Origin: Mycobacterium kyorinense
GTDB lineage: Bacteria; Actinomycetota; Actinomycetes; Mycobacteriales; Mycobacteriaceae
NCBI RefSeq assembly: GCF_002101735.1
Contig: NZ_LQPE01000178.1
Location: 1-48,276, forward strand
DNA: 48,276 bases
Reading direction: 5' to 3'
Shown here: positions 9,371-17,185 of the stretch, in pieces
Layout: each line of letters starts with the position of its first letter
Numbering within the stretch: position 1 is the first letter of the stretch
Translations under genes and position numbers: made by a program
The notes under the pieces: model-generated
Databases searched by the model: none
Seen by the model: only the letters and a program-made list of their open reading frames with translations
What the model was told of the DNA's origin: nothing

Positions 9371-9697
9371 TCAGCGCCGCCCCGCTTGGATGGCGCGCTG
9401 GATCCGGGCGGAAAGTTCGCGATCCGTCAGCAGCTGGTCGATCAGCGCGGTCAGCACCTCCTGTCCGGTCACGCGGGCGAGACCGAGGCGATCGGCGGCG
9501 TCTCGCTGCCAGATATCGAGGGCTCGGTGCTGGGCCGGCGTGAGATCGACGGTGCGCCGGGTCCGCCGTCCGCGTGTCTGGCCGACCGCGATGCGTTCGG
9601 TCGCCGCCGCCGAGCCCGGGAACGTGGGTGGGGCGGCTCTGCCGGGTGTGCGGGACCGGTCGGCGTCGGCCTCGAAGCGATCGGCGGCAGCGCTCAT
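9371..9697 (-). CDS. Small ribbon-helix-helix-like protein, unknown function
   Basis: 108 residues. The N-terminal 45 are disordered (Ala/Arg/Thr-rich). The rest contains RRTVDLTPAQHRALDIWQ followed by helices (VTGQEVLTALIDQLL). This is the beta-strand plus two-helix layout of ribbon-helix-helix DNA-binding proteins, like those beside parA on actinobacterial plasmids. No parA is present here, so it is an orphan. The ATG at 9697 has GGAAGG upstream. It faces the acetyltransferase tail to tail with 13 bases between. The fold is inferred from the sequence pattern and the function is not known. Confidence 0.6.
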   Translation of the reverse strand: MSAAADRFEADADRSRTPGRAAPPTFPGSAAATERIAVGQTRGRRTRRTVDLTPAQHRALDIWQRDAADRLGLARVTGQEVLTALIDQLLTDRELSARIQRAIQAGRR

Positions 9698-10122
9698 TCG
9701 GATGCGAACCTTCCGTCGGCGGACTGGACATTAGCGGCACGAGCTGGCGAGTCAGCATATCAGTATGGCGTTCTGACGGAAGTCGGCGACCCATAGCGTG
9801 GGCGAATGAGTCGGCGATATTAGCGTTGCTGTCTGGGTGAATTTCGTCACTGCGGTAATCGGCGTCTAATTCACGTTTCATTGGATACGGAAATACGAAG
9901 CGCTCAGAGTCAGTAAGCACGTATAAGGCGTTCACCTGGGCATACGCGAGGAGGAGTTACTGAAATAGTATCTACTGAACTCCTGTAATGCCTCTCCATA
10001 ATGCGGCGGTGTATCGCTAGTTGGGAAATTGCTGAAAACCCCGGCCGCGAAGTTGCTAGTAATCAATTAGCTGCGTTAAGTTAGTAATCGAACCAGCAAG
10101 GAAATGTTTCAAGGAGGTTGTT
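9698..10122. other. AT-richer non-coding region upstream of the His/Trp miniprotein
   Basis: About 425 bases clearly lower in GC than the surroundings, with no convincing reading frame on either strand. A minus-strand frame starting near 9935 is open here only because it runs on into the shadow of the previous gene. I see a 7-base inverted repeat (AGGAGTT at 9951-9957, AACTCCT about 20 bases later) with two TACTGAA copies around it. Strong AAGGAGG ribosome-binding bases precede the start at 10123. The segment probably holds the promoters of the genes on both sides and may be recently acquired DNA. Confidence 0.5.
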
Positions 10123-10386
10123 ATGTCGAGTTGGGCGGGTTCGGCACGCCGGGTGGTAGTCGGTGCGATCGGCGCCGGTGCGCTCAGCGGCGCGATGCTC
10201 TTTGGCGCCCTCCCGTCGGCGCAGGCCACCCCGGCCGTGGCATCCACCACAGCCACGCCGGCGGCGGTGGGCACTCCGTCCGACCTCAACAACATCGCCG
10301 CCGCGGGTTGGCACGACACCCCCATGCCGCAGCACTGGTGGCGTCATCACCACCGGTGGTGGCATCACTGGTGGTGGTGGTGGTGA
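10123..10386 (+). CDS. Secreted miniprotein with extreme His/Trp C-terminal tail
   Basis: 87 residues. The first 36 form a Sec-type signal peptide: basic SARR, hydrophobic VVVGAIGAGALSGAMLFGAL, then AQA as a probable cleavage site. The mature part is only about 51 residues, and its last 17 are nine Trp, six His and two Arg, ending in five Trp. AAGGAGG lies a few bases upstream of the ATG and a strong hairpin terminator follows, so this looks like a real, well-expressed, monocistronic gene. I do not recognise the family. A role in binding metal or haem, or in membrane/cell-wall insertion, is possible from composition only. Confidence 0.75.
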   Translation: MSSWAGSARRVVVGAIGAGALSGAMLFGALPSAQATPAVASTTATPAAVGTPSDLNNIAAAGWHDTPMPQHWWRHHHRWWHHWWWWW

Positions 10387-10405
10387 CCCGCGCAGCATCG
10401 CCCAA

Positions 10406-10439
10406 GCGAACACCCGGCCCCAAGGGGTCGGGTGTTCGC
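10406..10439 (+). terminator. Strong hairpin terminator after the His/Trp miniprotein
   Basis: The arm GCGAACACCCGGCCCC is followed by an AA loop and GGGGTCGGGTGTTCGC. This is a 16-base stem with one G-U type pair. It lies 20 bases after the stop codon. There is no T-run, which is common for mycobacterial hairpin terminators. Confidence 0.75.
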
Positions 10440-10499
10440 CCGTGGGACGCAGCGGCTTCGAAGACCTTCGACACGGACCGAACCTTTAAGGATCATGCA

Positions 10500-11228
10500 A
10501 TGACTTCCCCATCGCCCACCATCCGTCAAATCGCTTGCCTGCTCGCAGCACTCGGCACCAGTGTGGCCATCTCGGCATGTAGCGATTCCACCGAACAGTC
10601 GCCGGCCGCCCCGTCGTCGGCGTCGCACGCGCCGTCGGCAACCAATGCGCCGGCCGCGGCAGCACCCGCGGCCTACGACATCGGCCGCGTCGAAAACGTG
10701 AAGAACGACTTTCCGGCCGGGTTCGCGCCGCAGGCCGAACCGCCGAAGACGTTGGCGCAGCACGATATCGAGAGCTCCGGGATCACCGCGTTCACCAAAG
10801 CGCAGATCGACCCGCCGCAATGCCGCGCGATGGTCATCCCGCCGAACGTCGAACCCTCCGTCGGCGCCCAGGCAGCCGGTGTCCGCGGCGAGGGCGACCA
10901 GGGCAACATCTACGTCGTCGCGCTCCGGTTGCCTCAGCCGGTGCCGGCCGGGCAAGCCGCGGCGGGCTGCGATCGGGTCACGCTGTCCGGCGACCCGCAG
11001 GCGACCGGAACGGCCGAGCGCGTCCCCGCCCCGCACATCGACGGCCTCACCACCACCGGGGTCAAGCTGAGCGCCGACGCCTCGGACGACCCCGACTACA
11101 TCTACACGGCGGCGCTCGACGACCAGACCTCCGTGGTGGTGATGGGCAGCACCGACACCCAACTCAACCCGCCGCAGCTGCTGTCGGACCTACTGCTCAA
11201 GGCCGCCTCGGCGGTCCGAGGCCAGTAG
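10500..11228 (+). CDS. Lipoprotein, DUF5642-like
   Basis: 242-residue predicted lipoprotein. The signal peptide has a hydrophobic core CLLAALGTSVAIS and lipobox ISAC, with Cys27 as the lipidated residue. An Ala/Ser/Pro-rich linker (about 30-60) leads to a compact domain with two cysteines (CRAM and GCDR) and a C-terminal block of strands (SVVVMGSTD). The layout resembles mycobacterial DUF5642 lipoproteins such as members of the Lpp/Lpq group; the family call is tentative. AAGGA precedes the ATG. It would be anchored on the outer face of the cytoplasmic membrane. Function is unknown. Confidence 0.72.
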   Translation: MTSPSPTIRQIACLLAALGTSVAISACSDSTEQSPAAPSSASHAPSATNAPAAAAPAAYDIGRVENVKNDFPAGFAPQAEPPKTLAQHDIESSGITAFTKAQIDPPQCRAMVIPPNVEPSVGAQAAGVRGEGDQGNIYVVALRLPQPVPAGQAAAGCDRVTLSGDPQATGTAERVPAPHIDGLTTTGVKLSADASDDPDYIYTAALDDQTSVVVMGSTDTQLNPPQLLSDLLLKAASAVRGQ

Positions 11229-11315
11229 CGGCGCAGCCGGATTGGGGTAGCGGACTACTCGCGACGACGGCTCGTGGTGGGGACAGATTGGTCATAGCCA
11301 CGAAGGAGATCTTCA

Positions 11316-11675
11316 GTGTCATCGCACCGCTTCATCCACCGCACCAAGCTCGAAGCGGCCGTCTACCAGTTGACGGATCGTCTGCATAACGGGCGCACTG
11401 CGCACGTATCAGGCGAGGACATCGTGACGACGTTGTCGACCTGGCTGGCCGAGTTGGGCGCTAGCACACCGATGGTCGACGAGCTGGCCACGGCGGTGCT
11501 TGCCGGCGACTGGCCGAAGGCGCATGCTCTTGCCGACTATTTGTCGGTGGAAGTGACGGTGATTGCACCCGCGCACCTACCGCACTTGCGCTCGGCCGCG
11601 CTGCAACACGGCTTCCCGGTTGGCGGCAATGTCGTCGCCGGTGGTTCGGTATTGCCTGGCCGCGCTCGCCTCTAG
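11316..11675 (+). CDS. Small hypothetical protein
   Basis: 119 residues with a GTG start and AAGGAG eight bases before it, so translation is plausible. The first 85 residues look like a folded helical domain (AAVYQLTDRL, HVSGEDIVTTLSTWLAELG, AVLAGDWPKAHALADYLSV). The last 33 lie opposite the 3' end of the convergent enoyl-CoA hydratase gene and look like antisense shadow (GGNVVAGGSVLPGRARL). The original stop may therefore have been lost, or a genuine 99-base antisense overlap exists. I do not recognise the family. Confidence 0.55.
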   Translation: MSSHRFIHRTKLEAAVYQLTDRLHNGRTAHVSGEDIVTTLSTWLAELGASTPMVDELATAVLAGDWPKAHALADYLSVEVTVIAPAHLPHLRSAALQHGFPVGGNVVAGGSVLPGRARL

Positions 11676-12323
11676 CCATAGCCCCGCGCTGGTCTGCGAC
11701 TCGTCGATGCGGTGGTAGGACGCCAGCAGCGCGCGCACCGCGTTCTGGTTGTTGCCGACGATCGAGGCGGCCACTTTCCGGGCGGCGGGCAGCAGCTGCT
11801 CGTGCGGCACCACTTCGGTGACCAGCCCGGCTCGCAGTGCGTCCCGGGCGGAAAGGTAGTCGCCGGTCAGGCTCATCCGGCGGGCCAGGCCGCCCCCGAC
11901 CTTCTGCGGCAGCCGCACGCTGAGCCCCCACGTCGGCAGCAGTCCCACCCGCGCATGCGTGTCGGCGAACCGGGCTTGCTCCGAGGCGATCAGGATGTCG
12001 CAGTAGAGCGCCAGCTCCAGCCCGCCGGTGACGGCTGCGCCGTTGATGGCGCCGATCACCGGCTTGGTCATCGCCGGCCAGCGCGGCGAGATGTCCGGCA
12101 GCGCCGATTGCCCGCCCAGCTCCTTGAGGTCCAGTCCCGCGCAGAACACCGGGTCGGCGCCGGTGAGGATTACGACGTCGACGTCGTCGTCCTCCTCGGC
12201 CTGCGCCAGCGCGGCGAAAAACCGGTCCCGCAGCGCGGCAGACAGCGCATTGCGGGACTCGGGGCGGTTCAGGGTCAGGGTGCGGATGCGCTCGTCGGTG
12301 TCGGTCAGCAGAATGTCGCTCAT
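11577..12323 (-). CDS. echA16: Enoyl-CoA hydratase/isomerase family protein (EchA16-like)
   Basis: 248-residue crotonase-fold protein. The oxyanion-hole blocks are FCAGLDLKELGG (about 60-71) and INGAAVTGGLELALYCD (about 93-109). The first catalytic acid is present as Glu103, but at the second catalytic Glu position (rat Glu164) I align His123 in FADTHARVG. It may therefore not be a standard hydratase, as for several mycobacterial EchA proteins. Length and position fit M. tuberculosis Rv2831. It overlaps the small plus-strand gene tail to tail. Confidence 0.85.
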   Translation of the reverse strand: MSDILLTDTDERIRTLTLNRPESRNALSAALRDRFFAALAQAEEDDDVDVVILTGADPVFCAGLDLKELGGQSALPDISPRWPAMTKPVIGAINGAAVTGGLELALYCDILIASEQARFADTHARVGLLPTWGLSVRLPQKVGGGLARRMSLTGDYLSARDALRAGLVTEVVPHEQLLPAARKVAASIVGNNQNAVRALLASYHRIDESQTSAGLWLEASAARQYRTTGDDIAANREAVLQRGRAQVR

Positions 12324-12359
12324 CGCATCACCGTAACCAGGCCCACCTATGGTTGATGC

Positions 12360-12608
12360 ATGTGCCGGAACATCACCGAATTGCGCGGCCTCGAGCCGCC
12401 GGCGACGGCCGGGGAGATCGAGGCGGCGGCGCGCCAATACGTGCACAAGGTCAGCGGTGTCACGCGCCCTTCGGCGGCCAACGCCGAAGCCTTCGAGGCC
12501 GCCGTCGTCCAAGTCACCGAAGCGACGACGCAGTTGCTGGCCGCCTTGCCGGCGCGGCGTCAACCCCCGAAAACCATGCCGCCGCTGCGGCGGCTCGCGA
12601 CAACGTGA
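12360..12608 (+). CDS. DUF2277 family protein
   Basis: 82 residues beginning MCRNITELRGLEPPATAGEI, the recognisable start of the DUF2277 family, with a conserved Cys at position 2. Function is unknown. It is divergent from echA16 with 36 bases between the starts. Its stop overlaps the GTG of the next gene (GTGA), so the two are probably co-translated. The C-terminus is Pro/Arg-rich (ARRQPPKTMPPLRRL). Confidence 0.85.
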   Translation: MCRNITELRGLEPPATAGEIEAAARQYVHKVSGVTRPSAANAEAFEAAVVQVTEATTQLLAALPARRQPPKTMPPLRRLATT

Positions 12609-13165
12609 CGCAAACCGCGACCGTGCCCGCGCTCAAGGAGTGGAGCGCGGTCGTGCATGCGCTGCTTGACGGCCGCCAGACGGTGTTGCTGCGCAAAGGC
12701 GGGATTCACGAAAAGCGTTTCGATGTCGCCGCGCGAGAGTTCGTGTTGTTTCCGACGGTGGCGCACAGCCACGTCGAGCGGGTCCGGGCTGAGCATCGCG
12801 ATCTGCTCGCCGCGGCAGCCGCCGACAGCACCGACGGCCGGCTGATTGTCCGCGCAGCAGCCAAAGTTGTTGCAGCACTTCCGGTTAACCGTCCCGAACA
12901 CCTCGAGGCGATCGAGGACTTGCATATCTGGACCACCGAATCGGTCCGCAAGGACCGGCTGGATTTCCGGCCCAGGCATCGGCTGGCCGTGCTGGTCGTG
13001 CAGGCCATCCCGTTGGCCGAACCGGTAACGCTGGCACGGACCCCGGACTACGCCGGGTGCACCAGTTGGGTGCAGGTTCCCCTCACGCCGACGCTGGCGG
13101 CACCCGTGCACGACGAGGCCGCGCTAGCGCGGATCGCCGCCCGGGTCCGCGACGCCGTCGGCTGA
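12605..13165 (+). CDS. DUF1802 family protein
   Basis: 186-residue protein of the DUF1802 type. It opens with LKEWSAVVHALLDGRQTVLLRKGGIHE and carries the family blocks FVLFPTVAHSH and WTTESVRKDRL. Function is unknown, and the N-terminal part resembles a nucleotide-handling or restriction-associated fold only vaguely. The GTG at 12605 overlaps the DUF2277 stop. It ends 23 bases before the convergent hydrolase gene. Confidence 0.82.
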   Translation: MTQTATVPALKEWSAVVHALLDGRQTVLLRKGGIHEKRFDVAAREFVLFPTVAHSHVERVRAEHRDLLAAAAADSTDGRLIVRAAAKVVAALPVNRPEHLEAIEDLHIWTTESVRKDRLDFRPRHRLAVLVVQAIPLAEPVTLARTPDYAGCTSWVQVPLTPTLAAPVHDEAALARIAARVRDAVG

Positions 13166-13188
13166 CGTCCGATCGAGATCTCCGTCGC

Positions 13189-14835
13189 TCATCCGACCGG
13201 CAGCAGCAGCCGCGACGTGCCGAAGTGCACGGTGTGGGTGGTCGGGGTCATTCGGCTGGCGCTCACCACCGGCTCGCCCGTGCCGAGGTTGCGCGCATAG
13301 CGGGGATGCCAGCCGCCGGCGACCAGCACGCGGATGCGGGAGCCGGCGCGGAATCGGTGTGCGACGGCGTCGAGTTCGAGCCGCACGCGGTCCACGGGCT
13401 CGGCCAGCCGCCGGTAGCCGTCGCTGACGTTACGGGAGCGGCCCCGCGCGTCGACCTCGCTGACCCGGACGAACACGTCGACGTGTGGATTGTCCGAGGT
13501 GTGTGCCAACTCGACGACCGGGTTGCCGTGCACGCAGAGGTCCTCGGCGAGCGCGTCGCCGGTGAACACGAGCACGTCGTCGCGGCGGGCGAGCCGGCTG
13601 TCGTTGCGGTATCCGCTGTTCGGCGACAGCAGCGCGCCGCCGATCGTCGGCGTCGGGTCGGCGGGGTCGAAGCGGAACGACGCCGGCGGGGCAGGGGCGG
13701 GCGGCGTGCCGGCCAGCCCGCCGCCGGGTTGCAGATACAGCGACTGGGTGGACGTCGCCGGCGGCCAATCCGCCGCCTCGCGCCAGCCTTCGCCCGTGAC
13801 GAAGACACGCACCGGGCTGGGCCGCGACCTGCCCGCCACGCCGCCCACATGGGTGTCCAGCCAGGCCAGGGATTCGCGGCTGATCGTGCCCAGGCCCGCG
13901 GTGAGCAGCTGGGTATGTGTCCACGGTCCGACGGTCAGCGCCACGTCGACGGAACGGTCACGCAGACGCCGGTACTGCTCGAGCGTCTGCCGCAGGAACA
14001 GGTCCTGCCAGCCGCCGAACAGCAGCACCGGGACCTGCACCTTGTCCAGCGCGGCGGTGAGCCGCATCGGCTCCCAGAACGGGTCGTCGCGGTCCTGGTG
14101 TTCCAGCCAGGACTCGTACCACGGCGCGCCCTCACCCAGCAGCGCCCGGCCGGCCGTACCCAGCGGCAACCCGCCGGCCGCGCGGGCCACCCGGCGGCGG
14201 GCGAGCAGCTGGCGGATGCCGGCCCGGATCCGGGGCTCTTCCTGGTGGGCGATCAGGTCGCTCCAGCCCAGGAAGTCGTTGAGCCCGAACGAGCCGGTTC
14301 CCCACGACGACGCGCAGAAGTCGTGCGGCCCTGCGGTGATCACGGCCGCCGCCAGTTCCGGCGGAGGGTCGGCCAGGATCGCCCACTGGGTGAACCCCAG
14401 ATACGACAGTCCGACGGTGCCGAACCGGCCGGTGAACCAGGGCTGCTGGCGCAGCCAGGCCACGGTGTCGGCGCCGTCGTCGGCCTCGCGGATCATCGGC
14501 TCGAACACGCCCGCCGAGCCGAACGTCCCCCGAACGCTTTGCAGCACAACGTGATAGCCGCGGGCGGCGTACAGCGCGCCGAATATCAGCGAGAACGGAA
14601 ACCCGCGGCCGTAGGGCCCGCGGACCAACAGCGTGCCGACGGGCTCGGCGCCCGTCGGCGCGTAGTGGTCCGCGGCCAATTCGACGCCGTCGCGCATCGG
14701 GATCCCTACCCGGCTCACCGTGTAGCGCGTGGTTTCCGCCGGCAGGCGCAGCAGCGGGCGCAGGATGCGGCCGCCGGCGCGCCGGGTGAGCGTGCGCAAC
14801 GTCGACTCGGGGGACCGGGTGGATGCCGTCGTCAC
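13189..14835 (-). CDS. CocE/NonD-family hydrolase (X-Pro dipeptidyl-peptidase S15-like, Rv2800-type)
   Basis: 548-residue alpha/beta hydrolase of the CocE/S15 group, which cleaves esters or acyl-peptide bonds. The nucleophile elbow GLSYLG has Ser144. VRGPYGRG and SVRGTFGS are typical upstream blocks. The C-terminal half (from about residue 330) is the jelly-roll X-Pro_C domain (SLYLQPGG, LVAGGWHPRYARN). The substrate is unknown. The GTG at 14835 lies four bases after the upstream DUF3558 gene, so they form a two-gene operon that corresponds to Rv2799-Rv2800. Confidence 0.9.
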   Translation of the reverse strand: MTTASTRSPESTLRTLTRRAGGRILRPLLRLPAETTRYTVSRVGIPMRDGVELAADHYAPTGAEPVGTLLVRGPYGRGFPFSLIFGALYAARGYHVVLQSVRGTFGSAGVFEPMIREADDGADTVAWLRQQPWFTGRFGTVGLSYLGFTQWAILADPPPELAAAVITAGPHDFCASSWGTGSFGLNDFLGWSDLIAHQEEPRIRAGIRQLLARRRVARAAGGLPLGTAGRALLGEGAPWYESWLEHQDRDDPFWEPMRLTAALDKVQVPVLLFGGWQDLFLRQTLEQYRRLRDRSVDVALTVGPWTHTQLLTAGLGTISRESLAWLDTHVGGVAGRSRPSPVRVFVTGEGWREAADWPPATSTQSLYLQPGGGLAGTPPAPAPPASFRFDPADPTPTIGGALLSPNSGYRNDSRLARRDDVLVFTGDALAEDLCVHGNPVVELAHTSDNPHVDVFVRVSEVDARGRSRNVSDGYRRLAEPVDRVRLELDAVAHRFRAGSRIRVLVAGGWHPRYARNLGTGEPVVSASRMTPTTHTVHFGTSRLLLPVG

Positions 14836-14839
14836 CGCA

Positions 14840-15433
14840 TCAGAACACGTAGTAGGGGGAAAGCTCGTTGGCCCGCTGCAGATTGGTGGCCGGGCAGTCG
14901 ACGTCGGGGTTGGAGTAGACCGTCGAGTAGAACAGCGCCTGCTGGATCAGCCCGTAGCTGGTCTTGAACGCCACCATGCAGGACACGTACCAGTAGCTGT
15001 TGTGGTAGGTCGGCTTGAGCACCCAGTACTGCGCGACGCGGTGACCGTTGACCGTGGTCTCAAGGGCGTCGGCGGGCAACGTCTGCTCGTAGCTGCGCCA
15101 GATGATCGGCTCGACGGCCAGCTGGTAGTTGCCCGCGTCGTAGTGGCAGCGCAGCCCCTCCTCGTGCTCGGGCGGGGTGTACGACAGGCCGAGCCGGCTG
15201 ATGACGTCGAACGGGATGTCCTCGCAGGGGTCAAACGGCCGGGGATCGGTGGTGGCCACGATCGGGCTTTTCATCGTGGTGGCCGGGTCCAGCGGTGCGC
15301 CGGTGGCGCGCAACTGAACGGCCGTGCCGCCGCTGCCGGCCGGCGGGGCACTCTGCCAGACCACGACAACCGCCATCAGCAGCGCCGCCAGTGCCGTGAT
15401 CAGACGCAATTTGACGAGCCACTTTCCGGCCAT
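14840..15433 (-). CDS. DUF3558-type membrane-anchored protein (Rv2799-type)
   Basis: 197 residues. A short basic N-terminus is followed by one transmembrane or signal segment (LITALAALLMAVVVVW, about 10-25). The extracytoplasmic domain has paired cysteines (FDPCEDIP, LRCHYDAG, YVSCMVAF, VDCPATN), typical of DUF3558. There is no lipobox Cys, so it is probably a membrane-anchored or secreted protein. The ATG at 15433 was chosen because an upstream extension would add an Arg-rich shadow. It sits directly before the CocE-like gene. Confidence 0.83.
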   Translation of the reverse strand: MAGKWLVKLRLITALAALLMAVVVVWQSAPPAGSGGTAVQLRATGAPLDPATTMKSPIVATTDPRPFDPCEDIPFDVISRLGLSYTPPEHEEGLRCHYDAGNYQLAVEPIIWRSYEQTLPADALETTVNGHRVAQYWVLKPTYHNSYWYVSCMVAFKTSYGLIQQALFYSTVYSNPDVDCPATNLQRANELSPYYVF

Positions 15434-15551
15434 GGCGGGGAGTCTAACGAGAACCTGTTCCAGTTCGCACCCGGTTGGCGCTGGCTCCACGCGTGGCGAC
15501 CCGCTGCGCCCGGCTCCGCCGCGCTGGCGATCGCCACTACGCTGAGGAGTC

Positions 15552-16511
15552 GTGGCGGCAGAAAACACGAGGCACGAGCCGACGCTGTGGGCGGTCTCCG
15601 ACCTGCACACCGGTCACCTCGGCAACAAGCCCGTCACCGAATCGCTGCATCCGTCGTCGCCGGACGATTGGCTGATCGTCGCCGGTGACGTCGCCGAACG
15701 CACCGACGACATCCGCTGGTCGCTGGATCTGCTGCGACGACGGTTCGCCAAGGTCATCTGGGTGCCCGGCAACCACGAATTGTGGACCACCGGCAAGGAC
15801 CCGATGCAGGTCTTCGGCCGCGCCCGCTACGACTACCTGGTTCACATGTGCGACGAGATGGGCATCGTCACCCCGGAGCATCCGTTCCCGGTGTGGACCG
15901 AGCGGGGTGGCCCGGCCACGATCGTGCCGATGTTTCTGCTCTACGACTACACGTTCCTGCCGGAGGGGGCGACCAGCAAGGCCGAAGGACTGGCGATCGC
16001 GCGCGAGCGCAACGTGGTGGCCACCGACGAATTCCTGTTGTCGCCCGAGCCGTACGGCACCCGCGAGGCCTGGTGCCGGGATCGGTTGGCGGCCACCCGC
16101 AAGCGCCTGGAAGACCTCGACTGGATGACGCCGACGGTGCTGGTCAACCATTTCCCGCTGGTGCGCGAGCCCTGCGACGCGCTGTTCTACCCGGAGTTCT
16201 CGCTGTGGTGCGGCACCACCGAGACCGCCGACTGGCACACCCGCTACAACGCGACCTGCTCGGTCTACGGGCACCTGCACATTCCCCGCACCACCTGGTA
16301 CGACGGGGTGCGCTTCGAGGAGGTGTCCGTGGGCTACCCGCGAGAGTGGCGGCGCCGCAAGCCATTCAGCTGGCTGCGCCAGGTGCTTCCCGATCCGCAG
16401 TATGCGCCGGGGTACCTCAACGATTTCGGCGGCCACTTCGTCATCACACCCGAGATGCGTAAGCAGGCCGAGCAGTTCCGGGAACGGTTGCGGCAGCGGC
16501 AGTCCCGATGA
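15552..16511 (+). CDS. Calcineurin-like metallophosphoesterase (Rv2795c-type)
   Basis: 319-residue metallophosphoesterase with the full dinuclear metal set: DLHTGH (Asp17, His19), GDVAER (Asp46), GNHE (Asn74-His75), NHFPL and YGHLH. The substrate is unknown. The start codon is GTG. The stop overlaps the pptT start (ATGA), so the two are translationally coupled. From memory, the M. tuberculosis homologue Rv2795c has been linked to the action of PptT inhibitors (called PptH) and would oppose PptT by removing phosphopantetheine. Seeing the two genes overlap is consistent with that. Confidence 0.9.
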   Translation: MAAENTRHEPTLWAVSDLHTGHLGNKPVTESLHPSSPDDWLIVAGDVAERTDDIRWSLDLLRRRFAKVIWVPGNHELWTTGKDPMQVFGRARYDYLVHMCDEMGIVTPEHPFPVWTERGGPATIVPMFLLYDYTFLPEGATSKAEGLAIARERNVVATDEFLLSPEPYGTREAWCRDRLAATRKRLEDLDWMTPTVLVNHFPLVREPCDALFYPEFSLWCGTTETADWHTRYNATCSVYGHLHIPRTTWYDGVRFEEVSVGYPREWRRRKPFSWLRQVLPDPQYAPGYLNDFGGHFVITPEMRKQAEQFRERLRQRQSR

Positions 16512-17185
16512 CCGACGCGACGCTGCTGTCGTCGGTGCTGCCCGACGAGAGTCACGATCTGGCTTTTGCCGAGCTGTATTCCGACCCACCCGGGCTGGCG
16601 CCGCTGCCCGAGGAAGAGCCGCTAATCGCCCGTTCGGTGGCCAAACGGCGCAACGAGTTCATCACCGCCAGGCACTGCGCCCGGATCGCGTTGGGTGAAC
16701 TCGGGTTACCGCCGGTGCCGATTCTCAAGGGCGACAAGGGCGAACCGTGCTGGCCCGACGGAGTCGTCGGCAGCCTCACCCACTGCACCGGCTACCGCGG
16801 CGCGGTGGTGGGCCGCAGCAGTGCGGTGCGTTCGGTGGGCATCGACGCCGAACCGCACGACGTGTTGCCCGACGGGGTGCTGGACGCGATCACGTTGCCG
16901 GAGGAGCGCCATGAAATCGGCGCGTTGCCTGAGCGTCTGCACTGGGATCGAATCCTGTTCTGCGCCAAGGAGGCAACGTACAAGGCGTGGTTCCCGTTGA
17001 CGCGCCGGTGGCTCGGTTTCGAGGACGCCCACATCGTGTTCGACGTGGACCCGGACGACTCCACCGGTGAGTTCGTCTCCAAGATCCTGATCGACGGCGC
17101 CGCGCTGTCGGGCCCGCCGCTGACCGCGCTGCGCGGACGGTGGTCGGTGCGAAACGACTTGGTGCTGACGGCGATCGTGCTGTGA
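16508..17185 (+). CDS. pptT: 4'-phosphopantetheinyl transferase PptT
   Basis: 225-residue Sfp-type transferase that moves 4'-phosphopantetheine from CoA to carrier domains of type I polyketide synthases and siderophore NRPSs. It is essential for mycolate and mycobactin synthesis in mycobacteria. Visible motifs are KGDKGEPCWP (about 74-83), GSLTHC, VGIDAEPHDVLPDGV with Mg2+ ligands Asp113 and Glu115, and FCAKEATYKAW with Glu155. It starts inside the stop of the phosphoesterase gene and ends overlapping truB (GTGA). Confidence 0.96.
   Translation: MTDATLLSSVLPDESHDLAFAELYSDPPGLAPLPEEEPLIARSVAKRRNEFITARHCARIALGELGLPPVPILKGDKGEPCWPDGVVGSLTHCTGYRGAVVGRSSAVRSVGIDAEPHDVLPDGVLDAITLPEERHEIGALPERLHWDRILFCAKEATYKAWFPLTRRWLGFEDAHIVFDVDPDDSTGEFVSKILIDGAALSGPPLTALRGRWSVRNDLVLTAIVL

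Noticed and set aside
9354..9935. 193-residue minus-strand frame starting in the AT-rich region
   Set aside because: Only its first part is new; the rest is an out-of-frame shadow of the RHH-like gene, and no domain or ribosome-binding site supports it.
13057..14967. 636-residue plus-strand frame opposite the CocE-like gene
   Set aside because: It is an antisense shadow in high-GC DNA; the minus-strand protein has the full hydrolase motifs.
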